NCBI GenBank assembly: GCA_002794775.1
Contig: NBAY01000063.1
Span: 1 to 64,000, forward strand
Direction of reading: 5' to 3'
Length of the DNA stretch: 64,000 bases
Source: Porodaedalea pini
Lineage: Eukaryota > Basidiomycota > Agaricomycetes > Hymenochaetales > Hymenochaetaceae
Each line of letters opens with the position of its first letter. Position 1 is the stretch's first letter. The notes under the pieces are model-generated. The model did not search any database. It was not told the DNA's origin and worked only from the letters and a program-made list of their open reading frames with translations. Shown piece by piece: positions 22,288 through 34,406 of the stretch. Made by a program: the position numbers and the translations under genes.

Positions 22288-23969
22288 ATGGCTGACCGAG
22301 CTATTGACGGCAGAAAACTCTTCGAGCCACAAACGGGCCTCCTGATCCCATTCAACTCGCATTCTGACGCCCTTATGGCCCAACTGCCGCTCCAATACGG
22401 CATGTCAAAACAGCACTTCAATCTACTCTTGGATATCATGCTGGACCCATCTTTCTCCCTGGAAGAACTGAACTTAAGGAGTGCGACAGACATTGACGTG
22501 CGCATTTCCGAACATCGCCGCGAACTGGCCGAAGAGCGAAGTCACAAAAGCGTCAACACGCTTAAATCTATTTTTGAGCACGCAGGGCCTGTGGGTGTAC
22601 CTCCTGTTGTATTTGAGCTCTTGGTCGACCAGCTTCTCGGCGAGATGGGGCACTTCAGCCACGAAGCAGACGCCACACCCGGCGCCTCAGAGGAACCAAA
22701 CATCTCGCGCACGCAAGAACGGCAAGCAGACCTGAAGTGCATGTCTCTCGTGCACCGTTCCTGGACGGAACCCGCTCAGCGTGCACTCCGACGGCGCGTT
22801 GTCCTCACCAGTCGACGTGCCCTGCGGGACTTCTCCCGCAGCCCCGCATGCGGTACCGGCGTCCGCGAGTTTGCGTACAAAATCCCGAAGGCAGAGACAT
22901 GCACGTTCTTCCACGAGGCGTCTGTGGCGCGCGAGCACTGGAGCACTCTGGCATCTGTTGTGTCGCGCTTGAGCACGCTGCGCTTCCTCTGCCTGAGTAT
23001 CGAAAGTGCACACCTCGCCGATTTGAGCGGGCTTGATCTGGTTCTTCATGCTATTGGCAATTTGGCGACTCTCGAAGGCTTATGGCTGCTATCGTCTCGC
23101 GACCATTGTCCGTATCTCCCTCAGCTGTGTGCGACCATCGCAAGGCTGCCCAATCTGCGCTTCCTTTCAATCTTCAACTGGACCTCCCCTCGGAGACCTG
23201 TAACATCGGATACACTAGAAATGCGAGAGAAGGTTCTTGAACTACCTCCCCGCCCCGCCTCAAAGCTCTACAACTGAGAGATGGCTACTTGACAACTCCT
23301 CCGGCGTACCTCTCCTGGCTCTTCAAACCGCGCGGTTGTTACTGCCTCGACACACTCGACCTCCAAATCACCTTCTCGCGGCCCCTCCCCACCTCCATCT
23401 TCGACCCCGCCGCACTTGGCCCGAGCTACATCCCACGTGTCGACTCCTCGCACCTCCTCGAGGCCCTCACGCCGCTCCTCCCCGCCCTCTCATCGCTTGC
23501 AATCAAACTCTTCTACCTAGACACGAGCAGCGCAGCGAGCGCCGCCGCGCACGATACGGATCTTCAGACGCTCCTTGCGCAAGCGACGACGCTGCGGCGT
23601 GTGCGGCTACACCGGCTCCGCGCGGGCACGAGCATCGATGGAATCCGGATGCCTGGTATGCCGCTGATGGCGCCGCTCTTGCTCCCGCCGACGCTTGAGG
23701 AGCTGCATATGCACTACACGTATAGCGCGGTCAACTGGCGGACGCAGGACCAGCGTCTGAGTGGAACGTTAGGTGCAGCTTCGCTGCCTCGTCTCCGGCG
23801 GGTCCTTGTGAGTACGGGTGACACAGACGCAGAGGGTGGTAAGGGGCGTGCGGTGAACCCAGCGGTGGACCTACCGAAAACACATGAGCTCTGCGCGAGG
23901 TTGGAAGTGGAGTTTATGCCGTACGATGAAGTGTATCTCAATCAACATGTTGTCGATTCATTGTCGTAG
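22288..23969 (+). pseudogene. F-box-like/LRR protein, family copy C (one frameshift)
   Basis: ATG at 22288 (MADRAIDGRKLFEPQTGL). The first 330 residues carry the family N-terminus (LLLDIMLDPSFSLEELNLRS), an F-box-like VGVPPVVFELLVDQLL and LKCMSLVHRSWTEPAQRALR, then LRR-like sequence. This frame ends at 23277. The protein continues without a gap in the next frame from about 23250 (RLKALQLRDGYLTTPPAYLS) to a stop at 23967-23969. The switch falls in the C-rich run CCTCCCCGCCCCGCCTC (23246-23262), where one missing base would restore continuity. No plausible intron was found. Either a homopolymer base error or a true disabling indel. It is more diverged than copies A and B and is inverted relative to them. 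Confidence 0.65.
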
Positions 23970-24142
23970 CTATAGAATTTATATATGATGTATTTGCGAG
24001 ATAATATTTGTACAACAGACTCTAAATTAGGTACACGAGAATACAGCAAGGTCGTTATAAAGGAGATACAGAGAAGAGTCCATGATATTACATTTCCATT
24101 TTCCACACAACAAGAATAAAAATCCATAATCCATGCTACAGT

Positions 24143-25913
24143 CTATTCCTCTTCTTCGAACCCGGGAGCGTATATGAGTCGTGCGTCTGGAGGAAACACC
24201 GCCTGAAGCTCTTGGTGGTGCAACTCGTTGACCTGAAGGCACTCCGTTGTACTGAAGCTCCTCAAACGCAGCGACGAGCCCGCGCTCCGCCGCCCGAACG
24301 CGCGCAGTAACCATGTGCACGACAGCGTCGCCCGACAATTTCTGGCACTTGGAGAACTTGAGACGAGTAAGATTCGGCAGAACCGGGGCGCGCGCTGGCT
24401 TCCATCCATCCTGCTCTCCACGCCACTCGTCAACCTCGAGTGCGCGCATGACATTGTCCGACATGTCCGACGCAACAATCGTGAACTTCTCCAGACGATC
24501 GAGCCGAGCGAAGAGCCAGCAGAAGTCCTTCGTGCGGAGGTCCGCATAGTCCATGATGAGTTCACGGAGTTCGGGTGCGCCGCGCGCGAACAGCCTGCGG
24601 AGACCCATCCCCGTCGCGTGATCCGTCCACGGCGAGCGCGAGAAGTCGTGCGCTTCGTCTTCGCTATCCCCCGGCTCGCCGGCCATCGGGTGTTCGAAGA
24701 CATTAGACGAGTTGATGTGAATGAGGACGAGCGACTGAAGCTGCGGTACGCGTAAATGCGAGAGTATGCAGCGAGAGGAGCAGATCCCGCGCACGGAGAG
24801 TCGGCGCAGGTGAGGCAGCTCCGCAGGTTGCAGTTCGCCGCAGTCGGGACGGTACTCCGGGTCATGCACGAGGAAGAGCTCGTTGAAGTTGGAAAGCTCG
24901 AGCGACTGGAGCGCAGGGAAGGCAGCGAGGAACGGGACGGCCTGGTGCATCGGGAAATCGCACTCCGTGCTGCTGTTCATGAGCACAAGCGACGTGACCG
25001 CGTCGAAGGGTGCAACCTGGTCTGGAGTAGGTAGGCAGCGCACGCCGAGCACATAAATTTCCCGAAGTCGCTCGCCATCCACCTTGAAGTTCTTCGTCAT
25101 CGGAGAGTCCCGTCCGCCCCACCACGTCCTGGGGCTGTTCATCTCCTCCGGCGAAGCAAGCTGCAAGTCACTGCCCATCGCCTTCTTCGGAGACAGGGTT
25201 ACGAGCAACGACTCAAGGCGAGGCTCTCCGCCATCTCTGATCGTCAGGAAGCGCATGCGCGAGTGCAGATACGAGACCTTCCGCCACTTGGGCGCACCAC
25301 GCAGCGCGTACGAAAGCAAGGGGAGCACAGAATCACGGTGGCGCGTGTCGAGGTCGATGTTGAGAGGGAGTACACCGACGCGCGATAGCCAGAGGTCCGC
25401 TTTTGCCCGCAGGCGACGAGAGTCAAAGTGAGCGTCACTGAGACGCAGGTGGCCCCAGAGCGATGGCAGATCGGTCATAATGGCGCGCCATTGCTGTCTG
25501 ACGAGCGAGAGGGAGGCAGCAACGTCCGGGTCATCGTCAATGCAGAAAGAGAAGATGTGGACTAGCAGCTCGATAGGCAGTGCGTCCAGAGGACTATAGT
25601 CCGTTGCCATTGTCGCTGTAAGCTCTCCGTCGACATTGCCTACTGGCCCGGGGATCGACGACGTCACCAGTTCCCAATCTTCAACTATTCCATGCTCTGT
25701 GGTCGTCGTTGGGCCTTCCAGAAAGTCGCCTAATGTGAAATGTTGATGAACGTCATCGTCGTCGAGCACGATGCTCATCGGTGCTTCTGCGTCGCGTAAC
25801 TGCATTGTAGCCGCAACGTGGGGGTACGATCCAAGACGAGTGTCTCGTGACTCTGGATCGTAGCGTGTCTGTATGCGCAACGACCTGAGTTGAGTCGAGC
25901 TCGAGCTCATCAT
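24143..25913 (-). CDS. F-box/LRR protein D, C-terminus frameshifted
   Basis: ATG at 25913-25911. Residues about 105-160 form a good F-box: LDALPIELLVHIFSFCIDDD...RQQWRAIMTDLPSLWGHL. The rest is LRR-like with blocks such as LQSLELSNFNELFLV and LRRLSVRGICSS. It is not in the same subfamily as copies A-C. Near 24231-24245 the frame departs from the natural-looking ending. The main frame runs on to 24027 through basic sequence, whereas the alternative frame reads NELHHQELQAVFPPDARLIY and ends in GFEEEE-stop at 24143. The alternative end looks like the original one. Expected role: substrate adaptor of an SCF-type ubiquitin ligase, inferred from the F-box. Confidence 0.75.
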
Positions 25914-26179
25914 CGTCCTGTGCCCGTCGTCGTCGACGGCTTGGACTCAATAGTTATCCAACTCAGATCCTGATACAAGCCATACTATAAGTAGCATAAT
26001 GACGCGAGGCGACATGTAGAGGTGCAGACGCATAGTCTATTGGATATTCTTAACAGAGTAACATACAAACGGGTGGAATGTGAGACACTAAGACACGAAA
26101 ACAAGCCGATCGAGTGATGATGAGATTACAGTGATGAGGAGAGGAGAGCGAAAGAATGAAGAATCACACAGAACAACTT

Positions 26180-29100
26180 TTAACCTGAGCACATCAAGCA
26201 TGCATCCTTGTTCTCGAGCGAGCACATTAGCTTCGCCTCAGTGAGCTCGCGGTCGCGCTGGCGCTGCAGCGCAACCGCGTACTCAGGGTCCTCAGCCGCT
26301 TTCGATAGACTTCCGTCAAGCGAGAGTGGCTCGGGCTCCTCCGACTTTATAGGTTGCGGCACGGGCGACGCGTAATGCGAATGTGTCGGCGATGCTGGCG
26401 GCTCCGATGCTCGGCCGTTCACAGTGGTAGGCGGCGGGGAGGCGACAGGCGCCACTGTCTTCGTCGGAATTGTGAACGGGACGGGAGCAACGATCGGAAG
26501 ACCCTGCTTTTCGGCAGCCTTGACGGCGGCGCTGTCGACAGTGAACTGGATGGCCTGTGAAGCGGAGCGCGTGCGAAGGTAGTACATGCCAGTTTTGAGG
26601 CCCTTCTTCCAACCGTAGAAGTGCATGCTCGTCATCTGGCCATTCGTCGGCGCCTGCAGATGTATGTTCAAGCTCTGGCTCTGGCAGATGAACGCGCCGC
26701 GGTCCGCGGCCATATCGATGATCTTCTTCTGTGAGATCTCCCAGACGGTTTTGTAAATCGCTTTTACATCAACCGGAATGTTGTGAATGTTCTGGACCGA
26801 ACCGTTGTGCGCGATAATAAGGTTGCGCATCTGCTCGTCCCACAGACCGCGTTCGACGAGTTCGCGCAGCAGCCATGGACAGACGACCTGGAACTCACCC
26901 GAGAGCACACGACGCGTGTAGATGTTGCTCGTGTACGGCTCAAAGCATTCATTGAAGCCGAGGATCTGACTTGTGGACGCAGTTGGCATCGGTGCGACGA
27001 GCAGCGAGTTACGTAGTCCGGTCTGAGCAATCTTCTCTTTGAGCGTCTTCCAGTCCCATAGATCGCTCGGCTCAACGCCCCACAGGTCAAACTGAAGCTT
27101 ACCCTGCTCGGCTGGGCTGCCCTTCCACGTCGAGTACGGGCCATCTACAGCGGCGATGTCGCTGCTGGACTCAAGGGCAGCATGGTAAATTGTCTCGAAG
27201 ATCTTGATGTTGAGCTCGCGAGCCTCAGGTGAGTCGAACGGTAAGCGAAGCGCCATGAACGTGTCAGCAAGTCCTTGTACACCAAGGCCGATCGGGCGGT
27301 GGCGCATGTTCGAGTTGCGAGCCTCCGGGACAGGGTAGTAGTTGACGTCAATGATACGGTTGAGGTTGAAGGCTACCACCTTCGCGACCTCGTGCAACTT
27401 CTGGAAGTCATACTTGTTACCGCGGATGAAGGTCGGAAGAGCAAGAGACGCGAGGTTGCAGACAGCGGTTTCATCGGGAGCGGAGTACTCAATAATCTCC
27501 GTACAAAGATTGGATGACTTGATCGTGCCAAGATTTTGCTGGTTTGATTTGCCTGGATAAAGGTAAGAAGATTGTACTTAGCAAGAATAGAAGGCGACGT
27601 ACGATTGGCGGCATCCTTGTACAACATAAAAGGTCCACCGGTCTCAACCTGGGCCTCGAGAATGGCGTACCACAGCTTCTGAGCCTTGAACGTCTTCTTT
27701 GCACGGCCCTCTTTCTCGTACTTCTCGAAAAGCTCTTCGAATTCATCACCCCATACCTCGTGAAGACCTGGTGCCTCATTCGGACAGAAAAGAGGCCAGT
27801 CGCCGTCTGCTTCGACACGCTTCATGCTAGAAGAGGATTAAAATAGGTATTGCGAGTAACGGATAACTGAGCTTACAAGAGATCCGGAATCCAAAGGGCA
27901 TAGAAGAGATCACGAGCACGGACCTCTTCCTTGCCGTGGTTCTTGCGCAGGTCCAGGAACTCGAAGACATCGGCATGCCATGGCTCGATATAAATGGCAA
28001 ACGCGCCGGGACGCTTATTGCCTCCCTGGTCAACATAACGAGCAGTCGCGTCGTATGCACGAAGCATGGGAACGATCCCATTGGAGAAACCATTCGTACC
28101 CGCGATGTATGACCTGCAAGGATAATGAATTCCAGTTGCGAATGATACTAAACATATATCCTACCCAGTGGCACGGATACAGTGGATGCTAAGACCAATA
28201 CCACCCGCAGTCTTGCTGATCATGGCGCATTGCTTAAGCGTGTCGTAGATACCTTCAATGCTGTCGTCCTTCATGCAGACAAGGAAGCATGAGCTGAGCT
28301 GAGGGTGGGGAGTACCAGCGTTGAACAGTGTTGGACTGGCGTGAGTGAAGTAACGCTGCGACATATAGTTATACGTCTCGATTGCGCGCTCGATGTCACG
28401 CCCGTGGATGCCGACCGCGACACGCATAAGCATGTGTTGGGGTCTTTCGGCAATTTTGCTATTGATCTTGAGAAGATAAGAGCGCTCAAGGGTCTTGAAG
28501 CCGAAGTATTGGTAGTGGAAGTCACGCTCGTAAACGATAGCAGAATCAAGGAGGGCGGCATTGTCGCGGACGATCTCGTACATTTCCGTCGAGATCATGC
28601 CAGCGGGCTTGCCATTCTTCGGGTTCACTGCATCGGAGTGAGCAATTGCAAATGTTTATATAGTTGACAAGGCTAGATACCATAGTTGTACAAGTCATCG
28701 ATGACTTGCGAAAACTTTTTCTTAGTCTCCTTGTGAAGATTGGAGATGGCGATACGTGCGGCGAGGATAGCATAGTCGGGATGCTTAGTGGTGAGGTAGG
28801 CAGCAGTCTCCGCAGCAAGGTTCTATTTATTATACGCGTCAGAAGAAGTCGTATCGATATAGACAGATAGACGTACGTCGAGTTCCACAGTCGTGACACC
28901 CTGATAGACACCCGCGACAACCTTCTTCGTAATCCTAATACTCGGGTCAACACATATAGCACGACCTTCCTCGGTCTTGTACTCACTCGATGGGGTCGAC
29001 GTGCTTGGGATCTAGGCCAAAGCACAGCTTGCCAATACGCGCCGTGATCTATGTGAAAAGTCAGAAAGATGTGATGAGCGGTATCTATCGACGAGGGACG

Positions 29101-29292
29101 CGTACCTTATCGAATGCGACGCGCTCCTTGCGTCTGGAAGATCATCGATGGATAAATTAGTGAGTAAAACACGCTTTAGGGAGACGCGTCGAGCGCGACG
29201 GTGGACGTACCCATCTGGACGACGACGGGTCAGACACGCAGAACGGAATAAAGGCACGCATGGCACTTACCTCGTTTGAAAACGTATGCCAT
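26180..29292 (-). CDS. rnr1: ribonucleoside-diphosphate reductase large subunit
   Basis: Class I ribonucleotide reductase alpha subunit, reducing ribonucleoside diphosphates to deoxy forms for DNA synthesis with the small subunit. The N-terminus reads [20 protein letters not shown], the start of the ATP-cone. Active-site and family blocks are [20 protein letters not shown] with GGIGLSIH, the radical-cysteine segment [19 protein letters not shown], and [16 protein letters not shown]. The tail ends in DACLMCSG, whose two cysteines shuttle reducing power. A Pro/Ser-rich spacer precedes that tail. Intron-rich: exon 1 29271-29292 (22 nt), exon 2 29213-29216 (4 nt, ATGG), exon 3 29106-29133 (28 nt), exon 4 28987-29048; the tiny exon is needed to keep frame. 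No lesions seen. MCB boxes lie in the upstream region. Confidence 0.95.
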
Positions 29293-29393
29293 CGCGTCTC
29301 ACTGTTACACTCGTGTTGCAAGAGATAGGAGGTAGGATGAGAACGAGGGATGGTGTGCGGTGGTGGTGGAATGGGATAAGGATGAAGTACGCG

Positions 29394-29666
29394 ACGCGTC
29401 TGTTTTAAATTGGTGGCCTTGATGGGCTTGCTAAGCTGCACGCTTTCAGTCGGAGCTTGAAAGGGACCAGACAAAATCTCGCTGTAAAATCGTCTGAGGA
29501 TGAAACAAATCATACAAAAATCCTAGTTCACTGTGAGCATCATATATACTCTATAAATTCAATACAAATAGGGAGCTATGTAGGTGACGAATTGTTATAA
29601 AATGAAAAGCTGAAGATTACGCGTCTGAAGCCCGTGGGAAAAACAACATCCTCGTAATTAACGCGT
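29394..29666. promoter_or_regulatory. three MCB-like ACGCGT boxes
   Basis: Perfect ACGCGT palindromes at 29394-29399, 29619-29624 and 29661-29666, in the 518-bp region between rnr1 (-) and the small gene on +. ACGCGT is the site of the G1/S regulator MBF in other fungi, where it drives RNR genes. Function here is inferred; further copies occur inside the first introns (29186-29191, 29099-29104). Confidence 0.55.
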
Positions 29667-29809
29667 AGCGCGTTCTTGACTTGTGTTTGTGCGTTGTTCG
29701 TCTCCGGGTGAGCCGTCTCGTGCAGCTAACCCCATCTACACATCCGCGCTCGCTGATCTCCAGACTTCACGGAACGACTAGTCATCATCCATCTACATAT
29801 ACACACACG

Positions 29810-30498
29810 ATGCCTGGGTTACGACACACAACACACACCGTCGACCCCGTCTATGCGCCTCCTGTCCTCCGCGCGTCCTCGCCCGCCGACTCGATCGACA
29901 CCGAGTACGGCCAGGACGACACGTCTGTCACCGACCAGAACCTCGACCCCGAGGAGTTTGCGCGGCGCGTCGAGGAGCAGATTGGGTTGAGGCGCACGAC
30001 GTGGGCGGATGCGGGGCCGGCTAGACCTGTTATCCTTCCGCGGACGAAGGACAGCAGAGAAGAACAAAGTGCGTTGATTTCATATTTGCCATGAACGGAC
30101 CACTCCCTTCCTTCGTTTGCGCGCGGTGCCCACCATCCCTGTTTCATTCCTTCTTACCGCTTGCTGAATCCGCCCTCCTGCTTCACCCAACAGTAATGTT
30201 CGACCGCGTGATGAAGAACCTGCGCGAAAAGGTCAAAGAGCTCGAAGAGGAAGAGCTCTTCGACACCGTCATGCAGCAAAATCCCAGCCCAGCGTTCTTC
30301 GCACCGCAGCCCTCATCCCGAGACGTGGAAGCCATCATGCGCAGCATGCTTCCGTCATCTAAACCAGTCCAGAACCCTTCCAGTCATCCTCCAAGCTATC
30401 CTTCCAGTTTTACCGCTCAGATGCCGAGGACGAATGGAGAAAATAGCGCTGCAACCGTGACGGGTCTCCGTTATGGAAACTTGGGTAGGAATCAATAA
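29810..30498 (+). CDS. small protein of unknown function
   Basis: ATG at 29810 (MPGLRHTTHTVDPVYAPP). Exon 1 encodes an acidic segment and LDPEEFARRVEEQIGLRR; an intron at about 30070-30192 follows. Exon 2 encodes a charged helical stretch (VMKNLREKVKELEEEELF), likely a short coiled coil, and a Pro/Ser-rich tail ending at 30498. About 190 residues. No known domain. It shares its upstream region, including MCB-like boxes, with rnr1, so it could be cell-cycle-linked, but nothing in the protein shows this. Confidence 0.6.
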
Positions 30499-30889
30499 TT
30501 TGACGTTCCGCAACTCTGTAGTTCTCGTGAAGTATATCATCATGGATTGTATTTTACTGTGCTTATATGGGTGAATTCTTGTCTGTACATATCTCAGTGT
30601 GTAGAATAAACGATAATTGCTGTGTACTCACCTTGCTCATTCCTGAATATGAAAACGGTGCGAAGTCTTCCACCAAGCTGCAAACTTCATCGAACTCCGT
30701 GTCTAGTGCGTTCGAACAACAGTTTAGAGAGTCGTGCATTCTTTTGGTATAATTGACTTCAATAGATGAGGTTGAATGAAATATGTAAAATTGCGGCAGC
30801 ATCAATATGGCGCATCGCAGACCGTGGGAATATCGTGTTTGAGCGACTTTTTGAAGCTTGGCGATCGACGGCGACGACCAGCAGACGAC
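30499..30889. other. intergenic region upstream of eIF3i
   Basis: About 390 bp. Nothing recognised beyond short chance frames. It includes the 3' end of the previous gene and the promoter of the next. Confidence 0.4.
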
Positions 30890-32257
30890 ATGGTGAGTTG
30901 AGCCGTCGTCCCGTTCCCATATTCATACTAACATATCTTACTTTTGCGCAGAGACCTATCCTTCTTCAAGGCGAGTCCTCCTTGCCCCCCTATCTTTATA
31001 CGATTTTATTAACACTTCATTTTGTGCGCTGCTTCTCACTGCGGCTACGGACACGTACACTGTACAGGACATGAACGCTCGCTAACGCAGATCAAGTTCA
31101 ACAAGGAGGGCGATCTGCTCTTCTCGTGCTCGAAGGACCTTATCATCAACGTCTGGTTCTCAGACAACGGCGAGCGGCTCGGAACGTACGACGGGCACAA
31201 CGGGACTGTCTGGACGATCGATGTTGACCGTGCGTGTCACTCCCTCCCCTCTCGAATCGTAATATATATGCATTATGGAATCTGACAGTAAGATGGTCTG
31301 ATTTAGATGAGTCGAAGTACCTCGTCTCAGGCGCGGCGGACAACACGATGAAGCTGTGGGACGTCGCGTCCGGCCGCTGTCTCTACACGTGGGAGTTCCC
31401 TACGGCGGTGAAGCGCGTGGCGTTCAGCGAGGATGACAGTCAAATCGTGTGCATCACCGAGCAACGTATGGGATTTCAGGCTGCTATCCGTATTTTCAAC
31501 ATCAACCGTGAGGGTGACGGCACAAAACGTGCGTCCATCCCTCTCGATTTAAAAACAAAAAGCGAAGCATATGGAGAACTGACGCTGACAACCGCTCGCA
31601 GAATCGGAAGAGCCCGCAACGATGTTCAACCCGATCGGGTCAAAGCCCACAGTCTGCACCTTCGCGCACACGCCAGGCCTCATCCTCACCGGACACGAAT
31701 CCGGCAAAGTCGCCTTGTTCGACGCCAAGACGGGCGAGGAGGTGAACAACAACGAGCGCGCGCACATGGACGTCGTCACCGATCTGCAGCTCTCTGCGGA
31801 CCGCTCGTACTTCATTACGAGCAGCAAAGATAAGACTGCGCGCCTGCACGACACGCGCACACTGCATGTCCTCAAGACCTACGCAACCGAGACGCCGCTG
31901 AATAGCGCGGCGATCGCCCCGCTAAAGCCGTATGTCCTTCTTGGAGGCGGACAGGACGCGATGAGCGTTACGACGACTTCGTCACGACAGGGGAAATTCG
32001 AAACTCGGTTTTGGCACAAGGTCTTCGAGGAGGAGCTCGGGCGTGTGAAGGGCCATTTCGGGCCTATCAATACGTGCGTTTTCTTCTACTTACGTTTTGA
32101 TTTGTTTTCCTTATCGTAACTCGGCACTAGTCTGGCCGTCCACCCATCCGGGAAGTGCTACGCATCAGGAGGAGAGGACGGATTCGTGCGCGTACACCAT
32201 TTCGACGAGAGCTACTTCAAGGCGAAACCATACGGGGACCTCGAGATCGATGATTAA
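30890..32257 (+). CDS. TIF34: translation initiation factor eIF3 subunit i (WD40)
   Basis: A cytoplasmic WD40-propeller subunit of eIF3, which loads the 40S ribosome. The spliced start [19 protein letters not shown] is the invariant eIF3i beginning. WD repeats follow: [29 protein letters not shown], a central [10 protein letters not shown] block, [16 protein letters not shown] and [19 protein letters not shown], ending at TAA 32255-32257. Exon 1 is only the ATG (30890-30892). Exon 2 is 19 nt (30952-30970), and the next intron (30971-31067) has a GC donor (GCGAGT) and CAG acceptor. The remaining introns are ordinary. No lesions were seen, and length (about 335 residues) fits the family. Confidence 0.95.
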
Positions 32258-34277
32258 TAGATCTCGCTGGATTTTTGTTTGAAATCTCAGCAACTGTTGT
32301 TCTCCTGCCTCCGATCGCCGACCCGACGACCATCTCAGCAAAAGTACTCCACATAACACCCATCCAATTCCTTCTCATATACATGTGCTGTGTTTCTATA
32401 ACTTGTGTCGCCTAGATGTACGTTGCTTTGGCTCGGTGATGGCATCGCGTTTGAGGACTTTTGTGCGTCCCACGTCCGGTGTCCAGCGCTGGCGCTGTAC
32501 GAAGTCTCAAACCTTCTTTTGTTGCGAAGACGATCTTTATTGCTGCAAGTTGGATGTGATTGCGCTCAGCGTCATGATGCGCCCGTCCTAATTTATGCTC
32601 ATCCGATTTGGCGTGCTATCGTATCTCAGTTATGTTGACCAGAGATTTATGTCACGATATTCTTATGACACCTCAGACTGCGCAGCAGTCTACGCACACG
32701 ATGATAACTACTTCGATGATCATACCGGTCTGACATCCGATAATTCTGTCCGACAGTATTTGTGATGATGAATCTGTCAATGCGCACCACATATGCATGA
32801 GAGCTCGCTTGCAAAAAAAAAAAAAAATGCACACATGCTTCCGACGTAGAGAGGGGTACCAGCCAATTATGATTATTGAAAGATTACACAGTGTCATTTC
32901 TCGTTAGCTTATACAACCGGAGCCTCGCTTATTCTCTCATGATTATCCTTTCACTTTGTTGGAGAGTCGCAAGGAGTGCTTCGGGGAGGGATATTGCGTT
33001 ATCTGAAGATGCGTGAGTTCCATGTTGTAACTATCTGAATTCTGCCCTGTGCCATGACGAAATACAGTACGTCTTCTGGAATTAATATCACTGGTTCTGC
33101 TTACCAACCTGCTCGTCGTCTATCTGTCTATTTCAGATGCCAGTCTTGTCTGAATTTATACAAAATAGTGGAGTTTGCCGAGATCCCTGCGAACAACAGA
33201 CAAGCATCGGGAATGCTCCACGTTTAAGCCATCTAATAGCATTTTCGCGGCACGGCACAGGGGCAAATCGGTCTTCCCGAGTGGAGGGAGTTTAGAAGTG
33301 AGAAACAGCATACAATTGCGGCGATTTCGGAGGAGCCGCTAAAACAGCGAGATAATGTAAACATTTTCGTTATCGCGCCTTCTTTTACAGTGACATGGAA
33401 GACGGTTGGCTGTGACTCGGAAGGAGTCCTAGCCCTTTTCTTCGGATTAATATTGAGGCTGAGCAGGATAGGAGTACTAGTGCTGCGCCACATTACTTCC
33501 GGATTCGGACGGGCTAAAAACGGCCGGCTATTTGGCCTTCTATTTGGCCTTATCTGGCTTGCGCCACATCAGCAACTCCATTGCAAGGGATGCCGAAGAT
33601 TAGCAGGACGGCTCAACGCGGACATACGCACAGAAACTGGCGCCGGCGGATGAATATGAAGATCAGTCCCCAAAGGAGCGAGAGCGAGAGCTCAAATTTG
33701 GGTCTCGCTAACGCGTGTGGGCCATGCGCTCCTTAGCACTGCACTGCACCTGATTATTCTTGCTATCTCTCGCATAACCACTCTGCCGCGCTACCGCAAC
33801 CCTCTCATATTCTTTGATGTCAGATGGAGATGGAACTATAGCGACCACTGTGTGCTCCCCCCCCACACCACGCGATGGGAACCGCGAACCTTGTACTCTC
33901 CTTGGAGGTACCTCTTCTCATTCACTACAAACAAGCTATCCGAATAGTCCTTACTTCTCTTGATGCGCAGTCAACTCGGTCGCAAACTCTCTCGCTCCAG
34001 CTCGACAGGGAAACACTCTTTAGCCTGGACGCGTTATTGTCGCGGTTCCGGTTATCGTGAATCCGCGGACGAATGTCTACGTAGGCCTCCTAAGTGTGTG
34101 ACGCCGTCTATGTGTGCAGCTCCTATGAGGTGCTGCTGACGGCTGCCGGAACCAGCTTCTTTTGTCTCCTAGGAGCAATTGGTGCGAACCGACTTCTTGA
34201 ATTTGCCCAATATAGCTCTCTGGGCTGGAGACGATATTTGACTCCTGCGTGACGCAACGAGTTTCCCATCTAGCGTA
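32258..34277. other. gene-poor interval
   Basis: About 2 kb without a supportable gene. It contains a 14-nt A-run near 32813-32826 and an imperfect TATTTGGCCTT direct repeat near 33528-33550. Open frames on both strands are short and show no domain or splice pattern. Confidence 0.45.
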
Positions 34278-34284
34278 TAAAAGA
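34278..34284 (+). promoter_or_regulatory. TATA box of the aspartic protease gene
   Basis: TATAAAA, 129 bp upstream of the chosen ATG and just before a pyrimidine-rich stretch where transcription could start. Confidence 0.6.
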
Positions 34285-34406
34285 TTGCGTCTCTCGTGCC
34301 CTCTTCTCTCCATCAAACAAACGCTCAAAGCCCCCTCCCCTCCCACACCCTGCCATTGATCTTCACGACGGGTTGCCAACCATCCAAGTTTTTCTCCGCT
34401 AGCAGC

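Noticed and set aside
34296..34406. Longer N-terminus for the aspartic protease
   Set aside because: The extension starts at GTG, not ATG, and lies only 12-18 bp after the TATA box, in the likely untranslated leader.
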